From NCBI RefSeq assembly GCF_004801855.1, contig NZ_SSTC01000032.1:1-46276 (forward strand): 46,276 bases of DNA, in the 5' to 3' direction. Below the pieces are notes generated by a model. That model had not been told where the DNA came from and made no database searches. It saw only the letters and a program-made list of their open reading frames with translations. A program made the position numbers and the translations under genes. The stretch is from Pseudomonas sp. A-1. Its GTDB lineage: Bacteria > Pseudomonadota > Gammaproteobacteria > Pseudomonadales > Pseudomonadaceae. Shown here in pieces: positions 9,001 to 16,803 of this stretch; positions within the stretch are counted from its first letter, which is position 1, and each line of letters starts with the position of its first letter.

Positions 9001-10812
9001 TCAAAAATCGAAAACCACCCGACGGAAATTTCCGGTCCCACCACTGCCACACTTGCAGAGAGGATCATTGCTACGCCGCCCACACCCGCTGCAGGGCGCG
9101 TAGTAGAGCTTTTCCCGATCCTGCAATGGCGTAAGGGGGACTCGCGTGTACGGTGTTTGCTTCTGCACCTCATGCAGATACTCCCCAGGCACCAGGGACT
9201 TGTCCTCACGAAGAGCCAGATTCGACCGAAGCAACACCGCACCCTTATGGTCGCTGGAGCTCCGGTCTTTAGGCTTTTTTACAGAAGCATCTCCCAGGTA
9301 CTGTCCCTTGCCACTCAACCCGCCGAGACTCAGTCCGAACTCCAGGTTATGGATCTCGGTTGCGTCGTGATCATTGGCAACGGTTGAGCGCGCATCGACC
9401 TTGAGAATGAGGTTCTCATCAACCCGCATATCCAGCTCGATCCGCTCGAACAGCCGGGCGCTCTTCTCGTCCACCTTGACGCTGAGGCTGGCCAGACTGT
9501 TGCGTGAGTCACTGGCCTGCACATACCGACCATGCCGGCGAGCGGGGACTTCCAGCTGGATCTTCGCCACGCCATCCCGCGGGTCGGTGCAGTACAGGTT
9601 GAGCCGCTCGGCCTGTTGAATCGAACCTTCGCGAGGCATTTCCGAGCCCGCCTTGATCGCCATATGCCGAGTATCACGCGCCAGCGCCAGCTCGATATTC
9701 TTGGCCAACAGCAGATTGGCCCGATCATGGGCGATCCAGGCGGCCCCCTCGGAAATGATCAACTGGCCGCGGTCCGACACGCAGAGTCGCTGTGGACCGA
9801 ACATTTCCAACAGCCGGGTCTTGATCAACGGCATGTTGACCATACCGCCCGTGGCCAGGCACAGGCTGATATCGGCAGGCTCGAAATCCACCGTGGCGAG
9901 CAAAGCGGCGATCATCTGCAGGCCTTCCGTCAACTTGGCATTGACGATCTCCTCGAGCTCCTCACGCGGTAGCACGTAGTCAAGGTCAGGATCACCCTCC
10001 TCTGTACGGAAGTAATTCGGCACATAGATCTGCGCCTGACTCTTGGTCGACAACTCGATCTTGGCCCGCTCGGCACGCGCCAGCAGCCGCTTCTGGGCAT
10101 CGGTCGCAACTCCAACGCTTTCCAGTTGCGCATGCCTTGCACAGTGTCGGCGCTCCACCTCATGCATGATCGACTCATCGATCACATCGCCACCCAAATG
10201 GCTGCAGCCGTGGTTGGCGATCTGCACCAGATAGCCATCGACCAGTTGGCACAACGTCAGATCGAGCGTACCGCCGCCCCAGTCGAAAACCAGCATGTAC
10301 TGGCGATCCAGCCGGCGGATCTCGCTGTCAAAGTCGGGCAGCGTGCGTAAATGCCCGTAAAGAGCGGCAAGCGGCTCATGCACGAACTGGTCGATCGTCA
10401 CCCCCGCCAGGCGAAACGCCTCGCGCAGGTCTCGCCGGCGCTCGCCATTCATGTCGACCGGAATGGTCACCACCGCGCGGCTGTAATCAGCCAGTCGCTC
10501 GTCTTCGGCGTGCGCCGTCACGAAGCGGACGATATCCGCTACCATTTGCCGCGGGCTACGGCTGACTCCATCGACATGCACCGAATGCTTGCCCAACAAG
10601 GTTTTCGGCGAGCGCACCACATTGCCGATCACGCCAAGCCCAGCGCTGGCCAAGCGTTCTCGCGCCTTGCGGCCGACGATCACGTCATCGCCGTCGTAGC
10701 ACACCACCGAAGGATGGGGCAGACCACTATCCGTGAACGAAATGCACCGATCACCTTCGATGACCGATATCAGGCTGTTGGTTGTGCCAAAGTCAAAACC
10801 GTAGATCGCCAT
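9001..10812 (-). CDS. Hsp70-like ATPase with C-terminal zinc-binding tail
   Basis: This 603-residue protein has an actin-like Hsp70 nucleotide-binding domain: YGFDFGTTNS at residues 4-13 (phosphate 1), VFDWGGGTLDLTL near 172 (phosphate 2) and LATGGMVNMPLIKTRL near 320 (adenosine motif). The normal DnaK substrate-binding domain and lid are not obvious. Instead the protein ends in a cysteine cluster, CSGCGRR-x6-CKCGSGG, likely a zinc ribbon. It is therefore not housekeeping DnaK. It is the last gene of a coupled trio with a coiled-coil protein (five-base gap) and a C2H2 zinc-finger protein. AAGGGA lies eight bases before the ATG. Its role is unknown. Position inside BREX cargo suggests phage defence, perhaps remodelling or sensing of a phage protein. 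Confidence 0.85.
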   Translation of the reverse strand: MAIYGFDFGTTNSLISVIEGDRCISFTDSGLPHPSVVCYDGDDVIVGRKARERLASAGLGVIGNVVRSPKTLLGKHSVHVDGVSRSPRQMVADIVRFVTAHAEDERLADYSRAVVTIPVDMNGERRRDLREAFRLAGVTIDQFVHEPLAALYGHLRTLPDFDSEIRRLDRQYMLVFDWGGGTLDLTLCQLVDGYLVQIANHGCSHLGGDVIDESIMHEVERRHCARHAQLESVGVATDAQKRLLARAERAKIELSTKSQAQIYVPNYFRTEEGDPDLDYVLPREELEEIVNAKLTEGLQMIAALLATVDFEPADISLCLATGGMVNMPLIKTRLLEMFGPQRLCVSDRGQLIISEGAAWIAHDRANLLLAKNIELALARDTRHMAIKAGSEMPREGSIQQAERLNLYCTDPRDGVAKIQLEVPARRHGRYVQASDSRNSLASLSVKVDEKSARLFERIELDMRVDENLILKVDARSTVANDHDATEIHNLEFGLSLGGLSGKGQYLGDASVKKPKDRSSSDHKGAVLLRSNLALREDKSLVPGEYLHEVQKQTPYTRVPLTPLQDREKLYYAPCSGCGRRSNDPLCKCGSGGTGNFRRVVFDF

Positions 10813-10817
10813 CGTTA

Positions 10818-12035
10818 CTATCCCTTGATACGACTGATTTCCTTGCTCAGGTTCTCGACCACACTGCCCAGATACTCGCGAGCTACCCCGACCTTGGGCG
10901 GATCGCGCTCCAGTGCGGTAAGCACATCCTGAAGTACCGGCAGTTCGCTATCGAACAGCCGCAAAACCTGCCCGCGCAAACGCGACAGATCGTCATTTGA
11001 ATGCACGCCCTGAATACGCGACTGCTCCCTCGCCGTCTCCAGCTGCGCCTGCAACTCGCGCAGCTGCTCACCCTGCTCGGCCAGCAACGCTTCACGCGCC
11101 TTGAACTCTTCCTCGACCTGGCTTTTCACTACCTCCAGCTGGCGCAACTCGCGCTCCAGCTGATCAGCACGTGCTTCAGCCTGCTGAACCTGGCGAGCCT
11201 GATCGTCGAGCAGCCAGGCCAGCCCCGGCGCGTCGCCGAACGGCTGACTGGCAAGCAGGCGAATCAAACCATCGCCGCGCTCGCGATAAAACAGATTGGG
11301 TTCAAAGAAACGTCGGCGCAGAACTCCCACCAGCTCGCGCGGGGACGCGCCCAGGTAGAAGCGCCATTGGCAGGCCAGATAAAAACCGCACTCCAGCCGC
11401 TTCAGCGCTTTCTTCTTGTCAGCAGAGGCGACCTCGGACTCGGCGACCTTCCGAGCCGCCTCACGGGCTTCGGCAGCCATCGCCTCGAAGCCCAACCCAT
11501 CCTCCGAAGTCCGCGGCAGCCAGCTCTCCAATGAGAGCTTCCCCTGCCCCTGGACCCGTCGCCCGATCTCGGCGGCAAAGAAGCGCAACGGGTCCTCAAC
11601 GCTCCGATACCCGCTCAAATCCGCGGCCAACAGCATCAAATTGAGGCTTTTTTCCAGGGTTGGATCGCTCTCTTCCGCAAGCGCCAGCAGTTCGTAACGC
11701 TTGATCTCATCGATGCGTGCGTTCTTAACCACCTTGCGCAGCGTTGCATCACCCAGGGTCTTTGTCTTGCCAGCATAAAAATGCACGAGGAAGTCAGCCA
11801 GGCTCTCGATCTTTTGCTGATCCTTATCCTTTTCTTTGCCACTCACCTTTGCAGAGGCACTTTCCGCCGTGACCTCCTCTGCTCCACTTTCTGGCTCAGT
11901 CGGGGCTACAGGCTCCTGCCCAGCCGCGGGCTGAACATTGGCGTCCTGACGTTTGGCTACCTGGCCAATTTCGCGCGTTCCCGTGGACTTGTTGTAAATC
12001 GGGATACCCGAAGGCTTTCTTGTCTCGTCATTCAT
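10818..12035 (-). CDS. Coiled-coil protein of the Hsp70 module (possible exchange-factor-like partner)
   Basis: This is a 405-residue soluble protein that I do not recognise. The first 90 residues are low-complexity, rich in E, A and K. A helical domain follows (about 95-255), then a strong coiled coil near residues 260-335 (QQAEARADQLERELRQLE) and a helical tail. A long coiled coil encoded next to an Hsp70 recalls GrpE nucleotide-exchange factors, but there is no clear GrpE motif, so this is only an analogy. Its ATG overlaps the stop of the zinc-finger gene (ATGA), and the Hsp70 gene starts five bases after its stop. The three products are thus probably made in fixed proportion. Confidence 0.75.
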   Translation of the reverse strand: MNDETRKPSGIPIYNKSTGTREIGQVAKRQDANVQPAAGQEPVAPTEPESGAEEVTAESASAKVSGKEKDKDQQKIESLADFLVHFYAGKTKTLGDATLRKVVKNARIDEIKRYELLALAEESDPTLEKSLNLMLLAADLSGYRSVEDPLRFFAAEIGRRVQGQGKLSLESWLPRTSEDGLGFEAMAAEAREAARKVAESEVASADKKKALKRLECGFYLACQWRFYLGASPRELVGVLRRRFFEPNLFYRERGDGLIRLLASQPFGDAPGLAWLLDDQARQVQQAEARADQLERELRQLEVVKSQVEEEFKAREALLAEQGEQLRELQAQLETAREQSRIQGVHSNDDLSRLRGQVLRLFDSELPVLQDVLTALERDPPKVGVAREYLGSVVENLSKEISRIKG

Positions 12036-13135
12036 CGTGTCATGTTCTCCAACACCTGTTCGGCGTAGGCAGCAAAGATCGGATCATTCAACAGGCTGCG
12101 CGCCATACGCCTGACCTCATCCTCCGGCCTGAGAGAGCAAGCCCGATCCAGCCAAAGCACCGTTGCCTTGGTACGATCCTCTGCCGTCCAGAGGCCGCTT
12201 TCACAAGCACGTCGCAGGTCATTCAGCTCTTCAGCCATCCGCTCGCCCGACAGTGCTATCCAACGCAGAAGCTGATCGGTTGCATGATCGATAGGCAAGC
12301 GGGCCTGAGCCTCATGATTGGCAGGCAAAGGCAACGACGGCGACTTGCCGGTCAATGCTGCGAAGCGACCGGCAGCCGATGCCAACGCGGGCGCATGTTG
12401 CAGGCCAGCCGGCTGCGCAAAGCTGTTAAATGAGAAGTTGATAATCGCGCGGATCGTGCCGGCCATAGGCCTGTTCACATGGCGCAAGGCCTCCAGCGCT
12501 CGATTGAAACGCTCCTTGTACTGGGCGTGGCTGAGCTGGGTGTCGCCACGCTGATCCTTGGCCAACACCCCGTAGAGGTACTGGCAAACGCCTTCGAGAT
12601 AAGTTCTGGCCGTTGCCAGGGGCGCGCAGGCCTCGGCAAAACGCCGGATGTCATCGACGCTCAGCTCGTTATCGGTAAACAACATGCTGAAGACGTCTTC
12701 AAGACGCCGCAGCTCTTCAACTTCCGGGATGCTGAAGCTCAGCTCGAAGCGCTCCCTGGCGTCCCGGTTACTCAGCTCCAGCACATGAAAACCCTGACGA
12801 AGCTCCGCCAGCTGGCTGAAAAGCTTCGCTGGCTGGATCGCCATACCGTTCAGACTCACACCCCCGCAACTGGTCAACAACCAGTCGGCAGCCCGGGTCG
12901 GCTCAGTGATGACCGTCCCCGTGCTACTCAGCTCCACTCCCCGCAGCAAAAGAGCAGGCTTGCGGTAAGGGTGCGCGACAAAAAAGTGATCGCTGCGCTC
13001 CCCCGGGCTATCGAACCGGGCCGCGCAGCGAGGGCATTCATAAACGATGGGCGCCAGCACCCTGGGCGGCGACTCGGGAATCGTGACACTCCCACCTGCA
13101 TTACCAGGGTCAATAAAGTTCAGATACCAGGTCAT
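12032..13135 (-). CDS. C2H2 zinc-finger protein of the Hsp70 module
   Basis: This 367-residue protein has one zinc finger near residues 32-54 (YECPRCAARFDSPGERSDHFFVAH, a C-x2-C-x12-H-x4-H type spacing). The rest is largely helical and matches no family I know. It is the first gene of the trio with the coiled-coil and Hsp70-like genes. GAGGT lies six bases before its ATG. A single zinc finger could recruit nucleic acid or a protein client to the Hsp70, but this is inference. The 147-bp gap upstream (13136-13282) contains no gene and probably holds the promoter of the trio. Confidence 0.7.
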   Translation of the reverse strand: MTWYLNFIDPGNAGGSVTIPESPPRVLAPIVYECPRCAARFDSPGERSDHFFVAHPYRKPALLLRGVELSSTGTVITEPTRAADWLLTSCGGVSLNGMAIQPAKLFSQLAELRQGFHVLELSNRDARERFELSFSIPEVEELRRLEDVFSMLFTDNELSVDDIRRFAEACAPLATARTYLEGVCQYLYGVLAKDQRGDTQLSHAQYKERFNRALEALRHVNRPMAGTIRAIINFSFNSFAQPAGLQHAPALASAAGRFAALTGKSPSLPLPANHEAQARLPIDHATDQLLRWIALSGERMAEELNDLRRACESGLWTAEDRTKATVLWLDRACSLRPEDEVRRMARSLLNDPIFAAYAEQVLENMTR

Positions 13136-13282
13136 CCATTTACCTCGACTATCGTCGCCGCATGCTCCAAGGATTACATTGCGACCACCCTGCAGACAGT
13201 AACCACAACCCAGCCACAGAAAATCATCATAGCCGGCTGATCGCCAGAGCCCACTGATGAACTCCGGCGACGCTCACAGCCC

Positions 13283-14611
13283 TCAGAGAAGGGCGAAGTG
13301 TTGCGCGGCTTGCCAGCCCAGCGAGGCCAGAGCCAGGCAGGCGACCGCGGCCAGAGCCAGACGATTGCTGCTGGCGCCTTTCTGCTGTTCTGCCTGCAGT
13401 GCGACCAGCTGGGTCTCGGCGTTCTTCAGCGCTTCAGCCTTGCCGCTCAGGTCGGCAGACAGGTGTTGAAGGTTGCGCTCCAGCGATTCGCGCTGTGCCT
13501 CCAGCGCCTGGGTATGCTCCTGCTGGGCGGTTTCCTGCTTCAGCTCGACGCCTTTTACCGTCTCGCGCAGTGCCAGCACTTTCTGCTCCACGGCCGAAAC
13601 CATGTCCTGCTGGAACTTTTTCAGCTGGGCAGAGATGGCTTCGCGCAGTTGCTGGGCGGCGGCATCCTGAGCAGCTGTTTTCTCCAGCACAGTCTGAATA
13701 TGCGCCTGCAGCTGCTGCTCGATGTGAGCCTTGAACTCGGTGGTTTCGCTGGCAAAACGTGCCAATTCAGCCTGAGCATGCTGCGATTGAGTAGAGAATG
13801 CGCTGGTCAGCTGCTGCTCGAACTCAGCCTGACGTTGAGCGAGCGCCCTGCCGAACTGCTCAGCCGCCAGCGCTTGCGCAGAAAGTTTCTCGTCTGCGCT
13901 ACGGAGACTGGATTGAAGCTCACTCCGGAGGGTTTGCGACAATTTTGAATAATCGCCCGATAGACCATCAGAGATCTCTTTCAGGCGCTTCAAGCAGACA
14001 GAAACAGCATCCTCGAATCTATTTTCAAGATCGACTCTGAGCTCCCGATTAGCATGCTCAAGGCGGGCCTCTGCTGTCTCGACGCGATCGACACAGTCGA
14101 TCAATTGAACTGCCTGCTCAGAGGTTAAATCCGTAAGTTCAAGCAAGCCTTTCGTGACTTTATCAGTCTTATCCTGCTGCTCGCTCAGCGCTCGCTGATG
14201 CTCCGCAATCTCTTTATTTTGCTTTTCAATTTCAGCAGCCTGCTTCTCAAGAGATTTCTGCTGGCGAATCAGCATTTCCTGCTGATCCATCAATAGCTTT
14301 GAAATTGCAGTATTCAACACCAAAAGCTGGCTAGATCTCTCTGTCAAGCTACCGATGGAAGAATTAAGATCTAGCTGAGCATCCTGGAGCTTGCCTTTTC
14401 TCCCTTTCACCAGGTTGGAAACGAAGTTCCCATCAGAAACCTCTCTACGTAGCCTCTCGATCCGCTCGACGTCCGAAATCACCGTTTTGCGATCACTCTG
14501 GATTCCCGAAACAAGCTCATGCAGCTTGCTGGACTCGAACACGTCCTTAGGAATATCCACTTTTGAAAAAGCGTTCACCACCACGAGTGATTTTTCGTCA
14601 AAGCTTCCCAT
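13283..14611 (-). CDS. Membrane-anchored coiled-coil protein next to HNH membrane nuclease
   Basis: This 442-residue protein is almost wholly coiled coil (about residues 50-415, with repeats such as EKQAAEIEKQNKEIAEHQ). It ends in one hydrophobic segment (LALAAVACLALASLGWQAAQ) that should anchor it in the inner membrane. Its ATG lies one base after the stop of the HNH gene (TGAGATG), so the two are co-translated. The N-terminal half is clearly more AT-rich than the C-terminal half, with the change near 13930. A long coiled coil with a tail anchor recalls sensors or scaffolds in membrane-acting defence systems, but I recognise no named family. Confidence 0.72.
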   Translation of the reverse strand: MGSFDEKSLVVVNAFSKVDIPKDVFESSKLHELVSGIQSDRKTVISDVERIERLRREVSDGNFVSNLVKGRKGKLQDAQLDLNSSIGSLTERSSQLLVLNTAISKLLMDQQEMLIRQQKSLEKQAAEIEKQNKEIAEHQRALSEQQDKTDKVTKGLLELTDLTSEQAVQLIDCVDRVETAEARLEHANRELRVDLENRFEDAVSVCLKRLKEISDGLSGDYSKLSQTLRSELQSSLRSADEKLSAQALAAEQFGRALAQRQAEFEQQLTSAFSTQSQHAQAELARFASETTEFKAHIEQQLQAHIQTVLEKTAAQDAAAQQLREAISAQLKKFQQDMVSAVEQKVLALRETVKGVELKQETAQQEHTQALEAQRESLERNLQHLSADLSGKAEALKNAETQLVALQAEQQKGASSNRLALAAVACLALASLGWQAAQHFALL

Positions 14612-14612
14612 C

Positions 14613-16208
14613 TCAAACCTTCCCTTTGTTATCGAGCCAATTCCGCAGCTTAATTTTCCTTTCCTCCACCAGCGCCATGGTTTCGTCGATCTCTGTATTC
14701 AGCGCAACCCGCGATTCAAGAGATGAACGCAAGCTACTCAGCGTCGACGCACCATACAAGGCCGACCGACCATAGCTTTCACCAACCCGCTGGTAACTGA
14801 CGATCGCCTGGTTGTACAACTCGATATTCCTCAGACCGCTATTGACCGAGTCGATCAAGGCCCCTGCATACTCATCATGCTTTCCCGAGTTCGAAATCAG
14901 CGAATCCAGCATTTTCTCGTCGAAGGAAGGCCCCATACGATCGAACATGCAATCGATCTGGTAGGCAAGGAAGGCCGACAGCAGACCAGTCATGATGCCG
15001 ATCAGCACCGGCGTGATCAGGTCCGCGAAGGGCTTGAGGAAGGGCACGGTCGCCATGAAGGTGGCCACCGTCTCGTTGAGCAGCAGGCCGACCGCGGTGA
15101 TCACCACGGTGGTCAGGATCTTCAGCCCTTCCTGCAGAGCCTGATCGCCGGTCATGTGCTTGGGCGGGAAGAAGATCATCTTGAAGGCGCGGAACAGGCC
15201 GAGCAGGCCCTCGCGGATCACGGTGACGAAGCGCTTGGCGGTGGAGAGAAAGTTGTTGATCAGGAAGGTCAGCAGGTTGCTCATGAAGCCGCTGATGCCG
15301 CCCTGGAACATCTGCCCCACCGCGTCGGGGATCTTCTTGACGACCGACTCGATGACGCGCGCCAGGCGCTGGCGGATTTCCTCGAACAGCGTCTTGCCGG
15401 CCTCGACGCCCTGCTTGATCAGTACCTTGAACTCGTTGAACAGGCCGTTGACCAGCTCGGTCAGCAGCAAGCCCAAGGCTTGACGCATTCCCATTCGAAT
15501 AGCTTGATCTGCCCCCGTAGAAAGCAGCTCAGCCTTCTGCTTCTCCCAAGCAGAGTTAGCGCTGGACTCATAGTGCTCATTAGCAGCGCTCACTACTTCT
15601 CTGGCGGATTCCGCATCAATCCCAAAGTGCTTTTCATTAGTAGTGCCATCAGGCCTAACTTTCTGAGACCATTTCTCGAACTCATGATCTTTTTTTGAGC
15701 TATTCAACCCCCCATCGGTGATAGCCAGATTCCTGTCATCATTGACAACTTTCTTTATCTCACTCAGATCAGCCTTACCATCCTTAACCTTACCTAGACC
15801 GAGGTGAATACGAGGATCTGTCGCAATTTTCTTAACAGGGACGACATGATCCAAATCAACATCATCCGCAGATGATATTTTCACCCCCCTATAATCATCG
15901 ACCCCCTTATCGATTTTCTCTTGACGCTTAGCCTTCCAATCCCCCCGCCCAACTTCATAATTTTTTCGATCATAACTACTAACAGTTTCACGGAATCTAT
16001 CTGAAAGTATTTGATCCTCTTCAGTAGCAGTCACACCTTTCTCAAAGTTATGAACAGTTGTAACGTTCCCCCCATCCTTATCTCTCTCTGCAAACATAGC
16101 CACAGAGAGTCCGAAAGGACCAATAATTTGGGAAACAACCTGCTGCTGACAGTCATCCATCAGCTTCTGAAGCCGCTGCTCACGAAGCTCAGCAATAGAA
16201 ATTGACAT
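14613..16208 (-). CDS. HNH endonuclease fused to a multi-pass membrane region
   Basis: This is a 531-residue protein. The N-terminal part carries an HNH-like core: DVDLDHVVPVKKI near residue 115, followed by NDDRNLAITDGGLNSSKKDH near 155-174, where the Asn and the following residues complete the usual ND-x2-NL-x6-NSSK pattern. From about residue 280 to 450 there are long hydrophobic and amphipathic helices (LLTFLINNFL, ILTTVVITAVGLLL, LITPVLIGIMTGLLSAFLAY), which predict membrane insertion. A nuclease tied to the membrane, downstream of a SMI1-type protein and upstream of a membrane coiled-coil protein, suggests a membrane-associated defence or toxin-like module. GAGGGA lies six bases before the ATG. 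Base composition switches near 15480, at the junction between the nuclease and membrane parts. Confidence 0.75.
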   Translation of the reverse strand: MSISIAELREQRLQKLMDDCQQQVVSQIIGPFGLSVAMFAERDKDGGNVTTVHNFEKGVTATEEDQILSDRFRETVSSYDRKNYEVGRGDWKAKRQEKIDKGVDDYRGVKISSADDVDLDHVVPVKKIATDPRIHLGLGKVKDGKADLSEIKKVVNDDRNLAITDGGLNSSKKDHEFEKWSQKVRPDGTTNEKHFGIDAESAREVVSAANEHYESSANSAWEKQKAELLSTGADQAIRMGMRQALGLLLTELVNGLFNEFKVLIKQGVEAGKTLFEEIRQRLARVIESVVKKIPDAVGQMFQGGISGFMSNLLTFLINNFLSTAKRFVTVIREGLLGLFRAFKMIFFPPKHMTGDQALQEGLKILTTVVITAVGLLLNETVATFMATVPFLKPFADLITPVLIGIMTGLLSAFLAYQIDCMFDRMGPSFDEKMLDSLISNSGKHDEYAGALIDSVNSGLRNIELYNQAIVSYQRVGESYGRSALYGASTLSSLRSSLESRVALNTEIDETMALVEERKIKLRNWLDNKGKV

Positions 16209-16226
16209 AGCTAATCCCTCGGCCGT

Positions 16227-16733
16227 CTACTCAAGGCAATCCACGTAAGCGGAAAACCACTCCCTGAATCCTGGCGCCTGTAGTGTTCTCTCTGGCTGAT
16301 CATGCCAGACCTCAATAATCTGTCCATACTTCCCGCCAGCAGCGGGATCAAGGTCCAGGCACAAATGATCACCCGAACCATTGTAAGTAAATGGAATCCA
16401 TTTTGCGGACCACCATGCATCTCTAACCCCACTGGAGGGCCGGCTTTCACAGTCACTGAAGTCACCAGATTCCAACAGGTCCAGCCAAATGCTCCATCGC
16501 CTCAATATTTTCCTTGACGACATGAACTCCAGGCCATCAAACAACCAATCTGCCTCGCCTCTCTGCCCGTTATGCACCTTCAGACACGCGACAAAATCGG
16601 CAGGCAGAGTCACGCCGAGCTTCTGCTCCAGCTCGCGGATTTCGGCGTCGGTGGCGGGGGGATTGAGGTCGGCCAGTAGTGCGGGGTTGTTGGCCTTGAG
16701 CCAGGCTTCGAGCCTTTCCCATTGTTGCTTCAT
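16227..16733 (-). CDS. SMI1/KNR4 family protein (immunity-like)
   Basis: This 168-residue protein has the SMI1/KNR4 pattern: PPATDAEIRELEQKLGVTLPADFVACLKVHNG near residues 25-56, then WIPFTYNGSGDHLCLDLDP near 112 and a C-terminal FREWFSAYVDCLE. Proteins of this superfamily often neutralise polymorphic toxins, including HNH nucleases. It stands 18 bp before the HNH membrane protein on the same strand, so it may be that nuclease's immunity or control partner. AAGGAG lies eight bases upstream of the ATG. Confidence 0.85.
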   Translation of the reverse strand: MKQQWERLEAWLKANNPALLADLNPPATDAEIRELEQKLGVTLPADFVACLKVHNGQRGEADWLFDGLEFMSSRKILRRWSIWLDLLESGDFSDCESRPSSGVRDAWWSAKWIPFTYNGSGDHLCLDLDPAAGGKYGQIIEVWHDQPERTLQAPGFREWFSAYVDCLE

Positions 16734-16770
16734 GACAACTACTCCTTGTTGGCAACGCTGACAGGGTGTG

Positions 16771-16796
16771 CCCGGCCAGCCCTGGGGCGGGCCGGG
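16771..16796 (-). terminator. GC-rich hairpin after pglX
   Basis: CCCGGCC and GGCCGGG arms flank a 12-base GC-rich centre just past the pglX stop codon and upstream of the SMI1 gene. It could reduce read-through from the BREX core into the cargo. There is no T-run, so intrinsic termination is uncertain. Confidence 0.4.
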
Positions 16797-16803
16797 TTGG
16801 TGT

